Below, in pieces: positions 1 through 5,786 of a DNA stretch of 6,069 bases. The notes beneath the pieces are model-generated. The model was not told the DNA's origin, did not search any database, and saw nothing but the letters and a program-made list of their open reading frames with translations. Origin of the DNA: Actinomycetota bacterium (GTDB taxonomy: Bacteria > Actinomycetota > Actinomycetes > Nanopelagicales > Nanopelagicaceae); the NCBI GenBank assembly GCA_009697555.1, contig WLQV01000068.1, positions 1 through 6,069 on the forward strand, in the 5' to 3' direction. The position numbers and the translations under genes were made by a program. Positions within the stretch are counted from its first letter, which is position 1. Each line of letters opens with the position of its first letter.

Positions 1-653
1 CGAGCAAGTTCAGATGCATCAAGATCTTGCGGTTTATGCAATGTAACAAGCGCATCGCGCAGCGTGGGATATCCATGCCGCTCTCGAATCTCATCGGGAA
101 GAAAATCAGAGAGATCACCCAGAGCTGCGATTGCCAGATTCATACATTGCATAATTTTCCAGGAAGGTAATTTCGCACTTGCTGGATAAACTGGAAGGTA
201 CTTGCCAGCAAATTCACTCACCGCTGAATCAACATCACTGCCATCGGGAACTAATTGGTAATCGGGATGAGCTAATTGGCGCTTTCCATTAAACAGGCCA
301 ACTTTTCCGGCAAAGAGTGCCTGCCTGCCTATCTGCAACTCTCGCTCTCGCCAAGGTTGATTAAAGAAGGTAAGCGATAATTTCGCGCTTCCATCAGTGA
401 CAATTACTTCAAGAATATTTCCTTTGCGACCCTTAAGTGGTCGACTCTGTGATGAAAAAACTTCAGCCAAAATTGTGACTTCATCGCCTTCGCGCAGTGT
501 AGAAATATCGGTTAACTCACCACGGACTACATAGCGACGTGGATAGTGGCGTAATAAATCTCCCACTGTCTTTGCGCCGATGCCGGCAGCAAGGGCCTTT
601 GCAGTGCGGTCGCCCACGACATTGCTGAGCTTGCTCTCCAACTGCGCATCCAT
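1..653 (-). CDS. recG: ATP-dependent DNA helicase RecG, N-terminal part (runs off window)
   Basis: RecG is a cytoplasmic superfamily 2 translocase that reverses stalled forks and processes branched recombination intermediates. Only the first 217 codons are here; the helicase motor domains, about two thirds of a roughly 700-residue protein, lie beyond base 1, so no Walker motif can be checked. What is visible matches the RecG start: a helical segment leading into LLRHYPRRY at residues 33-41, an OB-fold wedge domain at about 55-135 ending in HPDY (129-132), then LPVYP (153-157) and the family signature LPDEIRERHGYPTLRDALVTLH at about 185-206 (P186, R190, L205, H206). The ATG at 653 is chosen because a good Shine-Dalgarno, AGGGAG at 668-663, lies 9 bases upstream. 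The gene is divergent from rpmB across a 131-base spacer. I saw no convincing promoter for it. Identification is by motif reading only but is strong. Confidence 0.93.
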   Translation of the reverse strand, partial: MDAQLESKLSNVVGDRTAKALAAGIGAKTVGDLLRHYPRRYVVRGELTDISTLREGDEVTILAEVFSSQSRPLKGRKGNILEVIVTDGSAKLSLTFFNQPWRERELQIGRQALFAGKVGLFNGKRQLAHPDYQLVPDGSDVDSAVSEFAGKYLPVYPASAKLPSWKIMQCMNLAIAALGDLSDFLPDEIRERHGYPTLRDALVTLHKPQDLDASELA

Positions 654-767
654 GTTTGGATTCTCCCTCAGCCCCTCTCCTTCTTGCGTGAACTCCATGC
701 CAATTCGCCAGATGGCGACCCTGCGCGCTACCCTTACACTCGTCTTACAGCACTATCCACGACAACC

Positions 768-773
768 AAGGAG
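768..773 (+). promoter_or_regulatory. Ribosome binding site of rpmB
   Basis: AAGGAG lies 11 bases before the ATG at 785, slightly longer than usual. Another ATG at 775 is much too close to this site and opens a different frame with no L28 similarity, so 785 is the start. In the spacer further upstream, TACACT at 735-740 is a possible -10 box, but I see no matching -35. Confidence 0.6.
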
Positions 774-784
774 TATGACCAAAA

Positions 785-970
785 ATGGCAGCAACATGCG
801 ACATCTGCGGCAAAGGCCCATCTTTTGGCAATAACGTTTCTCACTCACAGGTGAAGACCCGTCGTCGTTGGAATCCAAACATTCAGCGCGTGCGCACACT
901 TATTGGTGGCACTGCAAAGCGTCAGAACGTTTGCACCTCTTGCCTCAAGGCTGGCAAAGTCACTCGTTAA
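785..970 (+). CDS. rpmB: 50S ribosomal protein L28 (bL28), zinc-binding form
   Basis: This is a structural protein of the large ribosomal subunit. The 61-residue product has the family pattern: [17 protein letters not shown] at residues 5-21, then the basic stretch [10 protein letters not shown] (25-34) that contacts 23S rRNA, and a C-terminal [15 protein letters not shown]. Two CxxC pairs, C5/C8 and C50/C53, make this the zinc-ribbon (C+) version. Length is normal for actinobacterial L28. It is the only ribosomal gene in the window. It runs opposite to its neighbours: head to head with recG and tail to tail with thiL, whose stop codon is only 6 bases past the rpmB stop. No T-run terminator follows it, so its transcript probably continues antisense into thiL. 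Many actinobacteria hold a second, cysteine-free L28 used under zinc shortage; whether this genome does cannot be seen here. Confidence 0.97.
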   Translation: MAATCDICGKGPSFGNNVSHSQVKTRRRWNPNIQRVRTLIGGTAKRQNVCTSCLKAGKVTR

Positions 971-976
971 TTCTCG

Positions 977-1891
977 TTAGAAGTGTTCAAACTTCTTCGG
1001 TAATTCTGCAAGGCCAATAACCTCAACACCATTTCCGGCTATCACGCTGCCTACTCGCAACCCAGGTAGATCTTTTCCGGTAGCCAGGAAGCCATGATCT
1101 TCCCCGCCCGCCAATATCCATTGCCAGATTGAAATTCCACACTCTTTGGCAAGGGATTCCAATAATGCGAAATCACTACTTGCACGGAAGCCTTCGAGTT
1201 CAAAAGCAAACTTCACGCCCGATGCATCCGCCATCTGTTCTGCCTGCGTTGTCACTCCATCACTGATGTCAGTGAGCGAATTGGCGCGCCACATCTGCTT
1301 ACCAATTTCATATGCAACATCTGGCGCCCTAAATGCTGAAATCGCGCGGGCAAACTCTCGCTCAGACTTTCCAAGTATCAGCGCTGCATGTCCTGCAGCA
1401 GAAAAACCGGGAAGACCAGAGATGTAAATCGAATCGCCCACCTTGGCGCCACTTCGCAAGATCGGGTGCTGGGTATATCCAATTGCAGTAATTGCAAGCG
1501 TGATGAGATCAGATCGCACTAAATCTCCACCAACAATTACCGCGCCTACTTTTGCCGCTTCATCGCGCATTCCAATTGCTAACTCTTCGATCCACTCCAA
1601 AGGCTCATCACCCGTCAGTGAAACTGCAGCAACTAAGTGAGCAGGTGTTGCACCCATTGCAATTAAATCTGCAAGGTTTGCCGCAATAATTCGATGTCCA
1701 ATGTCATTTGCGCTCGACCAACTTCGTTTGAAGTGCACTCCCTCAACGGCCATATCAGTTGTCATTACGAGTTCGCCGGGATGAACTTTCACGACTGCAG
1801 CGTCATCGCCAATTCCCACCTGAATATCGGCAGAGTTGCTTGCGAAAATGCGTGCTAGCACCTCAAGTACCTGCGCCTCGCTGTAACTCAT
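977..1891 (-). CDS. thiL: Thiamine-monophosphate kinase ThiL
   Basis: ThiL phosphorylates thiamine monophosphate with ATP to give thiamine diphosphate, the last step of cofactor synthesis, in the cytosol. It belongs to the PurM/ThiL/SelD fold family. The 304-residue protein is of normal length and has the expected landmarks in order: GIGDDAA (26-32) and TTD (44-46), with Asp residues that bind magnesium; EGVHF (50-54); NLADLIAMGA (72-81); VGGDLVRS (120-127); a glycine-rich ISGLPG (157-162); DISDG (208-212); and LAGGEDH (260-266). GGEDH in place of the better-known GGEDY is, as I recall, common in actinobacteria. The ATG at 1891 has AAGG 8 bases upstream, but the same bases overlap a possible -10 box, so a leaderless start is also conceivable. 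The neighbouring gene before it, Lrp-like, is divergent. A 6-bp inverted repeat straddles its stop codon without a T-run. Confidence 0.96.
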   Translation of the reverse strand: MSYSEAQVLEVLARIFASNSADIQVGIGDDAAVVKVHPGELVMTTDMAVEGVHFKRSWSSANDIGHRIIAANLADLIAMGATPAHLVAAVSLTGDEPLEWIEELAIGMRDEAAKVGAVIVGGDLVRSDLITLAITAIGYTQHPILRSGAKVGDSIYISGLPGFSAAGHAALILGKSEREFARAISAFRAPDVAYEIGKQMWRANSLTDISDGVTTQAEQMADASGVKFAFELEGFRASSDFALLESLAKECGISIWQWILAGGEDHGFLATGKDLPGLRVGSVIAGNGVEVIGLAELPKKFEHF

Positions 1892-1898
1892 GCGCCCA

Positions 1899-1904
1899 AC
1901 CTTA
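1899..1904 (-). promoter_or_regulatory. Possible -10 box for thiL
   Basis: On the minus strand TAAGGT ends 7 bases before the thiL ATG and fits the actinobacterial TANNNT pattern, which would put transcription start at or near the start codon. The same AAGG could instead serve as a Shine-Dalgarno. No -35 is evident. The call is weak. Confidence 0.25.
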
Positions 1905-1986
1905 GCCTTTACCTACCTATGCATTCTGCGCTAGCGTTTGGCCTATCGCTCACGATCGAAAGAGCTACAGAAGAAAAAGGTGCATC

Positions 1987-2223
1987 ATGACAGTACAGGT
2001 CTACATTCTGATTCAGACTGAAGTTGGCAAGGCATCATCTGTTGCCAAATCTGTATCTGGCATTGCCGGAGTTACTTTAGCCGAAGGTGTTACTGGTCCA
2101 TACGATGTCATCATGCGCGCAGAAGCGCCAAGTATGGAAGAGCTAGGTCGCGCGATTCTCTCTAAAGTTCAAGCAGTTGCTGGTATTACTCGCACACTTA
2201 CCTGTCCGGTAACTACTTACTAA
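1987..2223 (+). CDS. Stand-alone Lrp/AsnC ligand-binding (RAM) domain protein
   Basis: The 78-residue product is a complete single RAM domain, the effector-binding and oligomerising half of Lrp/AsnC regulators, without the N-terminal helix-turn-helix. The sequence shows the beta-alpha-beta-beta-alpha-beta order: VYILIQTEVGK at the N-terminus, then a helix, GVTLAEGVTGPYDVIMRAEA (28-47) containing the conserved turn GPYDV, a second helix, and a closing strand ITRTLTCPV. With no DNA-binding part it cannot be a classical repressor. Relatives form beta-sheet dimers that stack into rings, may bind amino acids and could modulate full-length Lrp proteins; the function is not established. Close homologues next to ddl and thiL are widespread in actinobacteria. 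A clear Shine-Dalgarno (AAAAAGG, 1974-1980) sits 6 bases before the ATG. Its stop codon interlocks with that of ddl. Confidence 0.93.
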   Translation: MTVQVYILIQTEVGKASSVAKSVSGIAGVTLAEGVTGPYDVIMRAEAPSMEELGRAILSKVQAVAGITRTLTCPVTTY

Positions 2224-3281
2224 TTTCCTAATACTGAGTTCACTCGAGTGAGCGCAGTGGCAATGAGTGAATCAATAATTTCAGAATAAGTTACGCCACT
2301 TGCTGCCCATAACTTGGGAAAGACTGAGGTTGGAGTAAAGCCAGGCATGGTATTTACTTCATTAATCACAATGCCACTGCTTGTTACAAAGAAATCTATG
2401 CGTGCTAAACCAGAGCAACCGAGTGCTTTAAATGCAGTCACCGCTGCGCTCTGAATTGCCGCGACATCCTTGATTTGAGCTGGAATGGTAATCGAAGTGG
2501 CATTGTCTAAATACTTTGCTTCAAAATCATAGAAATCAAAACGAGAATCAAGAACTATCTCACCAGGGGTAGAACTCTCTACCTTTCCATCACGCTCTAA
2601 GACTGCGCACTCCACTTCCTTGCCAACAATTGCCTCTTCGATCATTACTTTAGAATCAAAGTTGAACGCCTGTTCAAGGTAAGTTTCCAAATCGCTCTCA
2701 CTGCGCGCCTTACTAGTTCCACGACTTGAACCGCCGCGGGCTGGCTTGATAAAGAGTGGATATTTCAGTTGTGAAATTTTAGCTAAAGCAGATTTCTTAT
2801 CCTGCTCCCAGTGGCTTGCTGTAATAACCACACCGGGTGCAACCGGGATTCCATGGTCGGCGAATATTGGTTTCGCAAAAGATTTATCCATTGCAACTGC
2901 GCTAGCCAGCACACCGCTTCCCACATAAGGCAGATCTGCCATTTCGCAGAAACCTTGAATCGTGCCATCTTCACCATAAGGACCATGCAGAATTGGAAAG
3001 ACGACATCGATGTTGAGTGATTTGCCATCGACACTTAATCCGTGGAGATCGGCCACAACTGCTCTGCCAGTGTTTGGAATTTCTGGCAACTTGCCATTCG
3101 TGATCTGAAGCGGATAGTCATTCGGTAGCAGAAGCCACTTTCCCTCTTGGGTAATTCCAATTAAGACAGGCTCATATTTGCTGCGATCTATTGCACCGAG
3201 AACGCCTCCGGCAGATACGCAGGAAATGCCATGTTCGCTGCTGCGACCACCGCAGATAATTGCAACCTTTAACTTACTCAT
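2220..3281 (-). CDS. ddl: D-alanine--D-alanine ligase
   Basis: This ATP-grasp enzyme joins two D-alanines in the cytosol to make the dipeptide that MurF adds to the peptidoglycan precursor. The 353-residue protein shows GGRSSEH (11-17; E16 is the family's first-D-Ala contact), HGPYGEDGTIQG (99-110), YVGSG (119-123), the ATP-lysine segment IKPARGGSS (178-186; S185 aligns with Ser150 of E. coli DdlB), the omega loop FYDFEAKY (250-257), and the magnesium ligands D296, E308 and N310 in RIDFF and NEVNTMPGFT. Tyr257, where VanA-type D-Ala-D-lactate ligases carry His, indicates a D-Ala-specific enzyme. Residues 187-189 read RGT where VGV or MGI is more usual. Translation is coupled to gpsA: the start ATG overlaps the gpsA TGA (ATGA), with GAGGA 9 bases upstream inside gpsA. 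The TAG stop interlocks with the opposite Lrp-like gene, and no terminator is visible. Confidence 0.97.
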   Translation of the reverse strand: MSKLKVAIICGGRSSEHGISCVSAGGVLGAIDRSKYEPVLIGITQEGKWLLLPNDYPLQITNGKLPEIPNTGRAVVADLHGLSVDGKSLNIDVVFPILHGPYGEDGTIQGFCEMADLPYVGSGVLASAVAMDKSFAKPIFADHGIPVAPGVVITASHWEQDKKSALAKISQLKYPLFIKPARGGSSRGTSKARSESDLETYLEQAFNFDSKVMIEEAIVGKEVECAVLERDGKVESSTPGEIVLDSRFDFYDFEAKYLDNATSITIPAQIKDVAAIQSAAVTAFKALGCSGLARIDFFVTSSGIVINEVNTMPGFTPTSVFPKLWAASGVTYSEIIDSLIATALTRVNSVLGN

Positions 3282-4285
3282 TTAATAAATTCCTCAGCAT
3301 GAGTGCTGACCGACATCAAGCGCTCCATTGCAGCGCGCGGAGTGAGTGCGCCGCGAACCACATCTGCGACAGATTCGATAATTGGAACTTCAACACCAAC
3401 TCGGTGCGCTAATTCAACGACCGCCCCAGCAGATGCAACACCTTCAACCGTGCGCGCAACATTTTCGCGGGCATAGGCCATGGTGCCACCGCGACCGAGT
3501 GCTTCACCAAAGGTGCGATTGCGCGAAAGACCAGAGCCGCAACTTGCAACGAGATCGCCCATACCGGCAAGTCCCGCTGCACTTAATGGACTTGCACCAT
3601 GTGCGGCACCTAATCGCGCAACCTCATTGAGGCCGCGAGTAATTAACATCGATTGGGTATTTTCACCAAACTCCATGCCAATTGAAATTCCGACTGCAAG
3701 TGCAATAACGCTCTTTACTGCGCCAGCTAACTCACAACCTAGTAAGTCAGTGGATGTGTAAACGCGATAATAATTTGTATTAAAGAGCGCTTGAACATGC
3801 TCTGCCTCTGCCCCGCTGCGAGATGCCGCTACCGCTCCGGCCGGTTGGCGAAGGGCAAGTTCACTTGCCAAGTTCGGGCCAGTAATAACCGAGACACGAT
3901 TTTGATCATGAGCTAAAACATCATGGACTACTTCAGTCATACGCATCATCGTGGCAACTTCAATGCCCTTTACGGTGCTGACTAAGTGAGCAGCTGGTGG
4001 AAAGAGTTTTGCCCAATCATTGAGTTTGCTCCGTAAATCTTGGGCAGGAATTGCCAGAATAAAATTATCCGAGAAGGCAAATGCCGCACTGGCATCATCT
4101 GTGGCTTTGAGATTGCGCGGCAGAGTGATGTTGGGAAGATAACGAGCATTGGTATGTGCCGAATTAATCTCTGCAACAGTCTCACTATTGCGGCCCCAGA
4201 CGAGAACATCATTTCCGGCATCACAGAGAATTTGACCGAGTGTGGTTCCCCATGCACCAGAACCTAAAACAGTTACGCGCGCCAT
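3278..4285 (-). CDS. gpsA: NAD(P)H-dependent glycerol-3-phosphate dehydrogenase
   Basis: GpsA reduces dihydroxyacetone phosphate to sn-glycerol-3-phosphate, the backbone for phospholipids, in the cytosol. The 335-residue protein is of standard length. The N-terminal Rossmann half has GSGAWGT (8-14, GxGxxG), NARYLPNITLP (46-56), LAIPAQ (77-82) and STVKGIE (103-109; K106 is a catalytic-site lysine), then ITGPNLASE (134-142). The helical substrate half has CELAGAVKSVIAL with catalytic K191, GLAGMGDLVASC (238-249) and SRNRTFG (254-260; R255 and N256 contact the substrate phosphate in relatives). Two family-typical residues differ: Ser192 replaces the Asn that usually follows the lysine, and Ser248 replaces Thr. 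The start ATG directly follows the plsC stop, with GAGG about 10 bases upstream inside plsC, and the stop overlaps ddl by 4 bases. Pairing with the acyltransferase PlsC is metabolically sensible: both feed phosphatidic acid synthesis. Confidence 0.97.
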   Translation of the reverse strand: MARVTVLGSGAWGTTLGQILCDAGNDVLVWGRNSETVAEINSAHTNARYLPNITLPRNLKATDDASAAFAFSDNFILAIPAQDLRSKLNDWAKLFPPAAHLVSTVKGIEVATMMRMTEVVHDVLAHDQNRVSVITGPNLASELALRQPAGAVAASRSGAEAEHVQALFNTNYYRVYTSTDLLGCELAGAVKSVIALAVGISIGMEFGENTQSMLITRGLNEVARLGAAHGASPLSAAGLAGMGDLVASCGSGLSRNRTFGEALGRGGTMAYARENVARTVEGVASAGAVVELAHRVGVEVPIIESVADVVRGALTPRAAMERLMSVSTHAEEFIK

Positions 4286-5095
4286 TTACTTCTTGCCTCG
4301 CTTTGCCTTCTTAAAATTTCCCACGCGTGGCAGATCTGATGTGTGAGGATCAAAGGGTTTAGCCGGCGCAACTTCGCCACGAATCTGCTCGAGCATAAGG
4401 GTGATGGTACGCATGATATGCGCAGTTGCCTCAATTAGCGCTTGCTGATCATCGCTCTTGCCGTACCACGGGCTCATGTCGATCGCCGGACCGGCGTAAT
4501 GGGTGACCTTAGTTCGCGGGAAGAGGTGCGGAATTTTTCCGTAAGTAGGAAGAACTTTCTGCGGCCCCCATGCGGCAACTGGAATAACTGGAGTCTGAGT
4601 AATGATTGCAAGTCGTGCAATTCCAGTTTTAGCAATCATTGGCCACCCTTGCTCATCGCGAGTAAGAGTTCCTTCCGGATAAATTCCAATCAGGTGTCCA
4701 GCTTTAACAACTGCCACTGCAAATTCCAACGCTTTTGTTGCATCTTTACTTTCGCGATCAACTGGAATTTGTCCTGCTGCTAAGAGAATCTTTCCAATAA
4801 CGGGAACTTCAAAGACACTTCGCTTGCCAAGAAAACGCGGTGCCCGCCCATTGAGATAGAGAAATTGGGCAAAGAGGATTGGGTCGGAATACGAGAGATG
4901 GTTAGAGGCAACAATGGCCGGCCCGCTCTTAGGAATATTCTCAATACCGCGCCAATCGCGGCGAACAAAGAGTGTGATAATCGGAATAAGAATTCCAGCG
5001 CAAATAGCGAATGTGCGATTTGTTCCGAGTGGAAAACCACTAGGTGGCGTATAGGAGATCTCACCAGAATCGCTCACGCTAAATTGATCGGCCAC
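4286..5095 (-). CDS. plsC: 1-acyl-sn-glycerol-3-phosphate acyltransferase (PlsC family)
   Basis: The likely reaction is transfer of an acyl chain to lysophosphatidic acid, giving phosphatidic acid at the inner face of the membrane. The 269-residue protein has the four acyltransferase blocks: catalytic NHLSYSDP (H66 and D71 of HxxxxD), GKRSVFEVPVIGK followed by PVDRE (111-115), IYPEGTLTRD (138-147) and TPVIPVA (168-174). A hydrophobic stretch at about 28-44 is the probable membrane anchor, and the C-terminus is Lys/Arg-rich (FKKAKRGKK). The start is GTG at 5095. No ATG is in frame until residue 153, and there is no Shine-Dalgarno, but a TACCCT box ends 6 bases upstream, which suggests a leaderless mRNA; GTG at codon 7 is the only other early candidate. 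It is the first gene of the plsC-gpsA-ddl operon and lies 71 bases after hup, past its terminator. Acyl donor and exact lysophospholipid are not shown by sequence. Confidence 0.93.
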   Translation of the reverse strand: MADQFSVSDSGEISYTPPSGFPLGTNRTFAICAGILIPIITLFVRRDWRGIENIPKSGPAIVASNHLSYSDPILFAQFLYLNGRAPRFLGKRSVFEVPVIGKILLAAGQIPVDRESKDATKALEFAVAVVKAGHLIGIYPEGTLTRDEQGWPMIAKTGIARLAIITQTPVIPVAAWGPQKVLPTYGKIPHLFPRTKVTHYAGPAIDMSPWYGKSDDQQALIEATAHIMRTITLMLEQIRGEVAPAKPFDPHTSDLPRVGNFKKAKRGKK

Positions 5096-5101
5096 GGGTA
5101 A

Positions 5102-5107
5102 AGGGTA
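5102..5107 (-). promoter_or_regulatory. Candidate -10 box for a leaderless plsC-gpsA-ddl transcript
   Basis: TACCCT on the minus strand fits TANNNT and ends 6 bases before the GTG at 5095, so the first G of the start codon would be +1. The -35 position would fall in the hup terminator hairpin (GGTGGC at 5130-5125), which does not resemble TTGACA. The support is the position, the missing Shine-Dalgarno and the need for a promoter after a strong terminator. Confidence 0.4.
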
Positions 5108-5110
5108 CTT

Positions 5111-5148
5111 AAAAAAGAATCAGGGCCACCATTTCTGGTAGCCCTGAT
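5111..5148 (-). terminator. Intrinsic terminator of hup
   Basis: Read on the minus strand, ATCAGGGC and GCCCTGAT (5148-5141 and 5126-5119) form a perfect 8-bp arm. It is extended, after one mismatched pair, by ACCA and TGGT around a GAAA tetraloop. The stem is followed at once by TCTTTTTT (5118-5111). The hairpin begins 18 bases after the hup stop codon. This is the clearest terminator in the window and separates hup from plsC. Confidence 0.9.
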
Positions 5149-5166
5149 CTTCTCGAACTTTTTTAA

Positions 5167-5598
5167 TTAACGACGCTTCTTTGCTGCCTTCTTTGCCTTC
5201 TTTGGAGCAGCTTTCTTAGCAGCAGCCTTCTTCTTCTTTGGCGCTGCCTTCTTTGCTGCTGCCTTCTTAACAGGCTTAGCAACAACCTTTGGTTCTGGCT
5301 TAGGTGCTGGACCTAGCTTGCGCTCACCAGAGATATGCTCCTTCAGACCCTTTGCGGGAAGAAAGCGTGCCTTCTTGCTTGCTTTGATCTGAATGGTCTC
5401 ACCAGTGAATGGGTTGCGACCTTTACGAGCTTTACGATCAACTTTCTTGAACTTACCAAAGTCATTGATCATTACATCTTCGCCTTTAACCATGTTACGA
5501 ACGATGGTGTCGAAAATGACATCTACAGCGTGAGTTGCTTCTTTCTTGCTGTCGTTGAAGTGTGGGGCCAACGATGCAATGAATTGGGCCTTATTCAT
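5167..5598 (-). CDS. hup: HU family nucleoid protein with Lys/Ala-rich tail (HupB type)
   Basis: HU bends and compacts DNA as a dimer. Residues 1-90 are a full HU fold: MNKAQFIASLA, a helix ending near residue 38, INDFGKF (44-50), and the DNA-gripping arm RKARKGRNPFTGE (55-67), with P63 being the kink proline that inserts into the minor groove. Residues about 95-143 form an unstructured basic tail with two near-repeats, KKAAAKKAAPKKKK and KAAAKKAAPKKAKK, ending KKRR, like the histone-H1-like tails of actinobacterial HupB. Total length is 143, against about 90 for enterobacterial HU and about 200 or more for mycobacterial HupB, so the tail is short. A Shine-Dalgarno AAGGGG (5611-5606) lies 7 bases before the ATG. 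The gene has its own terminator and a repeat-rich upstream spacer, so it is likely monocistronic and highly expressed. Placement next to leuD is the usual actinobacterial context. Confidence 0.97.
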   Translation of the reverse strand: MNKAQFIASLAPHFNDSKKEATHAVDVIFDTIVRNMVKGEDVMINDFGKFKKVDRKARKGRNPFTGETIQIKASKKARFLPAKGLKEHISGERKLGPAPKPEPKVVAKPVKKAAAKKAAPKKKKAAAKKAAPKKAKKAAKKRR

Positions 5599-5613
5599 TC
5601 AAATTCCCCTTAT

Positions 5614-5664
5614 ATTTACGCGTAAAATTAAGCGTTTTGCTTAACCTGATTGGAAATTTACGCG
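5614..5664. repeat. Short repeats in the hup upstream region
   Basis: ATTTACGCG occurs twice in the same direction, at 5614-5622 and 5656-5664, exactly 42 bases apart, about four helical turns. The first copy is part of a perfect 12-bp palindrome, TTTACGCGTAAA (5615-5626), just upstream of the hup Shine-Dalgarno. Between the copies, TTAAGC at 5628-5633 and GCTTAA at 5639-5644 form a perfect inverted repeat around GTTTT. These could be binding sites for a regulator of hup, or HU itself. I could not fix a -35/-10 pair here. Confidence 0.5.
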
Positions 5665-5729
5665 CAAGGAATGCAAGAGTCCACTATCACCCGCGTGTGT
5701 CGCCCATTTCTTATTTTTATTTTTGCGAG

Positions 5730-5750
5730 AAAAAATCGCATTTTTATGCG
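5730..5750 (-). terminator. Probable intrinsic terminator of leuD
   Basis: On the minus strand CGCAT (5750-5746) and ATGCG (5741-5737) pair around an AAAA loop, followed by ATTTTTT (5736-5730). The stem is only 5 bp, but position and T-run fit the end of a leuCD transcript. An overlapping alternative hairpin, TGCGA/TCGCA (5724-5728 and 5736-5740), would face the plus strand, where there is no gene to end. Confidence 0.55.
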
Positions 5751-5758
5751 TGAATAGT

Positions 5759-5786
5759 GGGCGCTAGCCCTCAACTAAGAGTTGAG
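5759..5786 (-). repeat. Two small hairpins at the 3' end of leuD
   Basis: CTCAACT (5770-5776) and AGTTGAG (5780-5786) are a perfect 7-bp inverted repeat that includes the leuD stop codon. Immediately beyond it, GGGC (5759-5762) and GCCC (5767-5770) form a second short stem sharing one base. With the T-run hairpin 9 bases further on, they may protect the mRNA end or help termination. Confidence 0.4.

Noticed and set aside
580..834. 84-codon plus-strand open frame over the recG start and rpmB start
   Set aside because: It lies antisense to the recG 5' end and out of frame with rpmB, with no family-like features; rpmB at 785 explains the Shine-Dalgarno.
979..996. Inverted repeat AGAAGT/ACTTCT as a bidirectional terminator for rpmB and thiL
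   Set aside because: The stem is 6 AT-rich pairs and no T-run follows on either strand.
1094..1114. ThiL motif GGEDH rather than GGEDY as a damaged active site
   Set aside because: The acidic residues are intact and the His form is, as far as I recall, common in actinobacterial ThiL.
1929..1936. Palindrome CGCTAGCG between thiL and the Lrp-like gene as an operator
   Set aside because: It is 8 bases long, occurs once in this spacer, and is not placed against a recognisable promoter.
5721..5745. Plus-strand hairpin TGCGA/TCGCA followed by Ts as a terminator
   Set aside because: There is no plus-strand gene upstream; the overlapping minus-strand hairpin fits leuD better.
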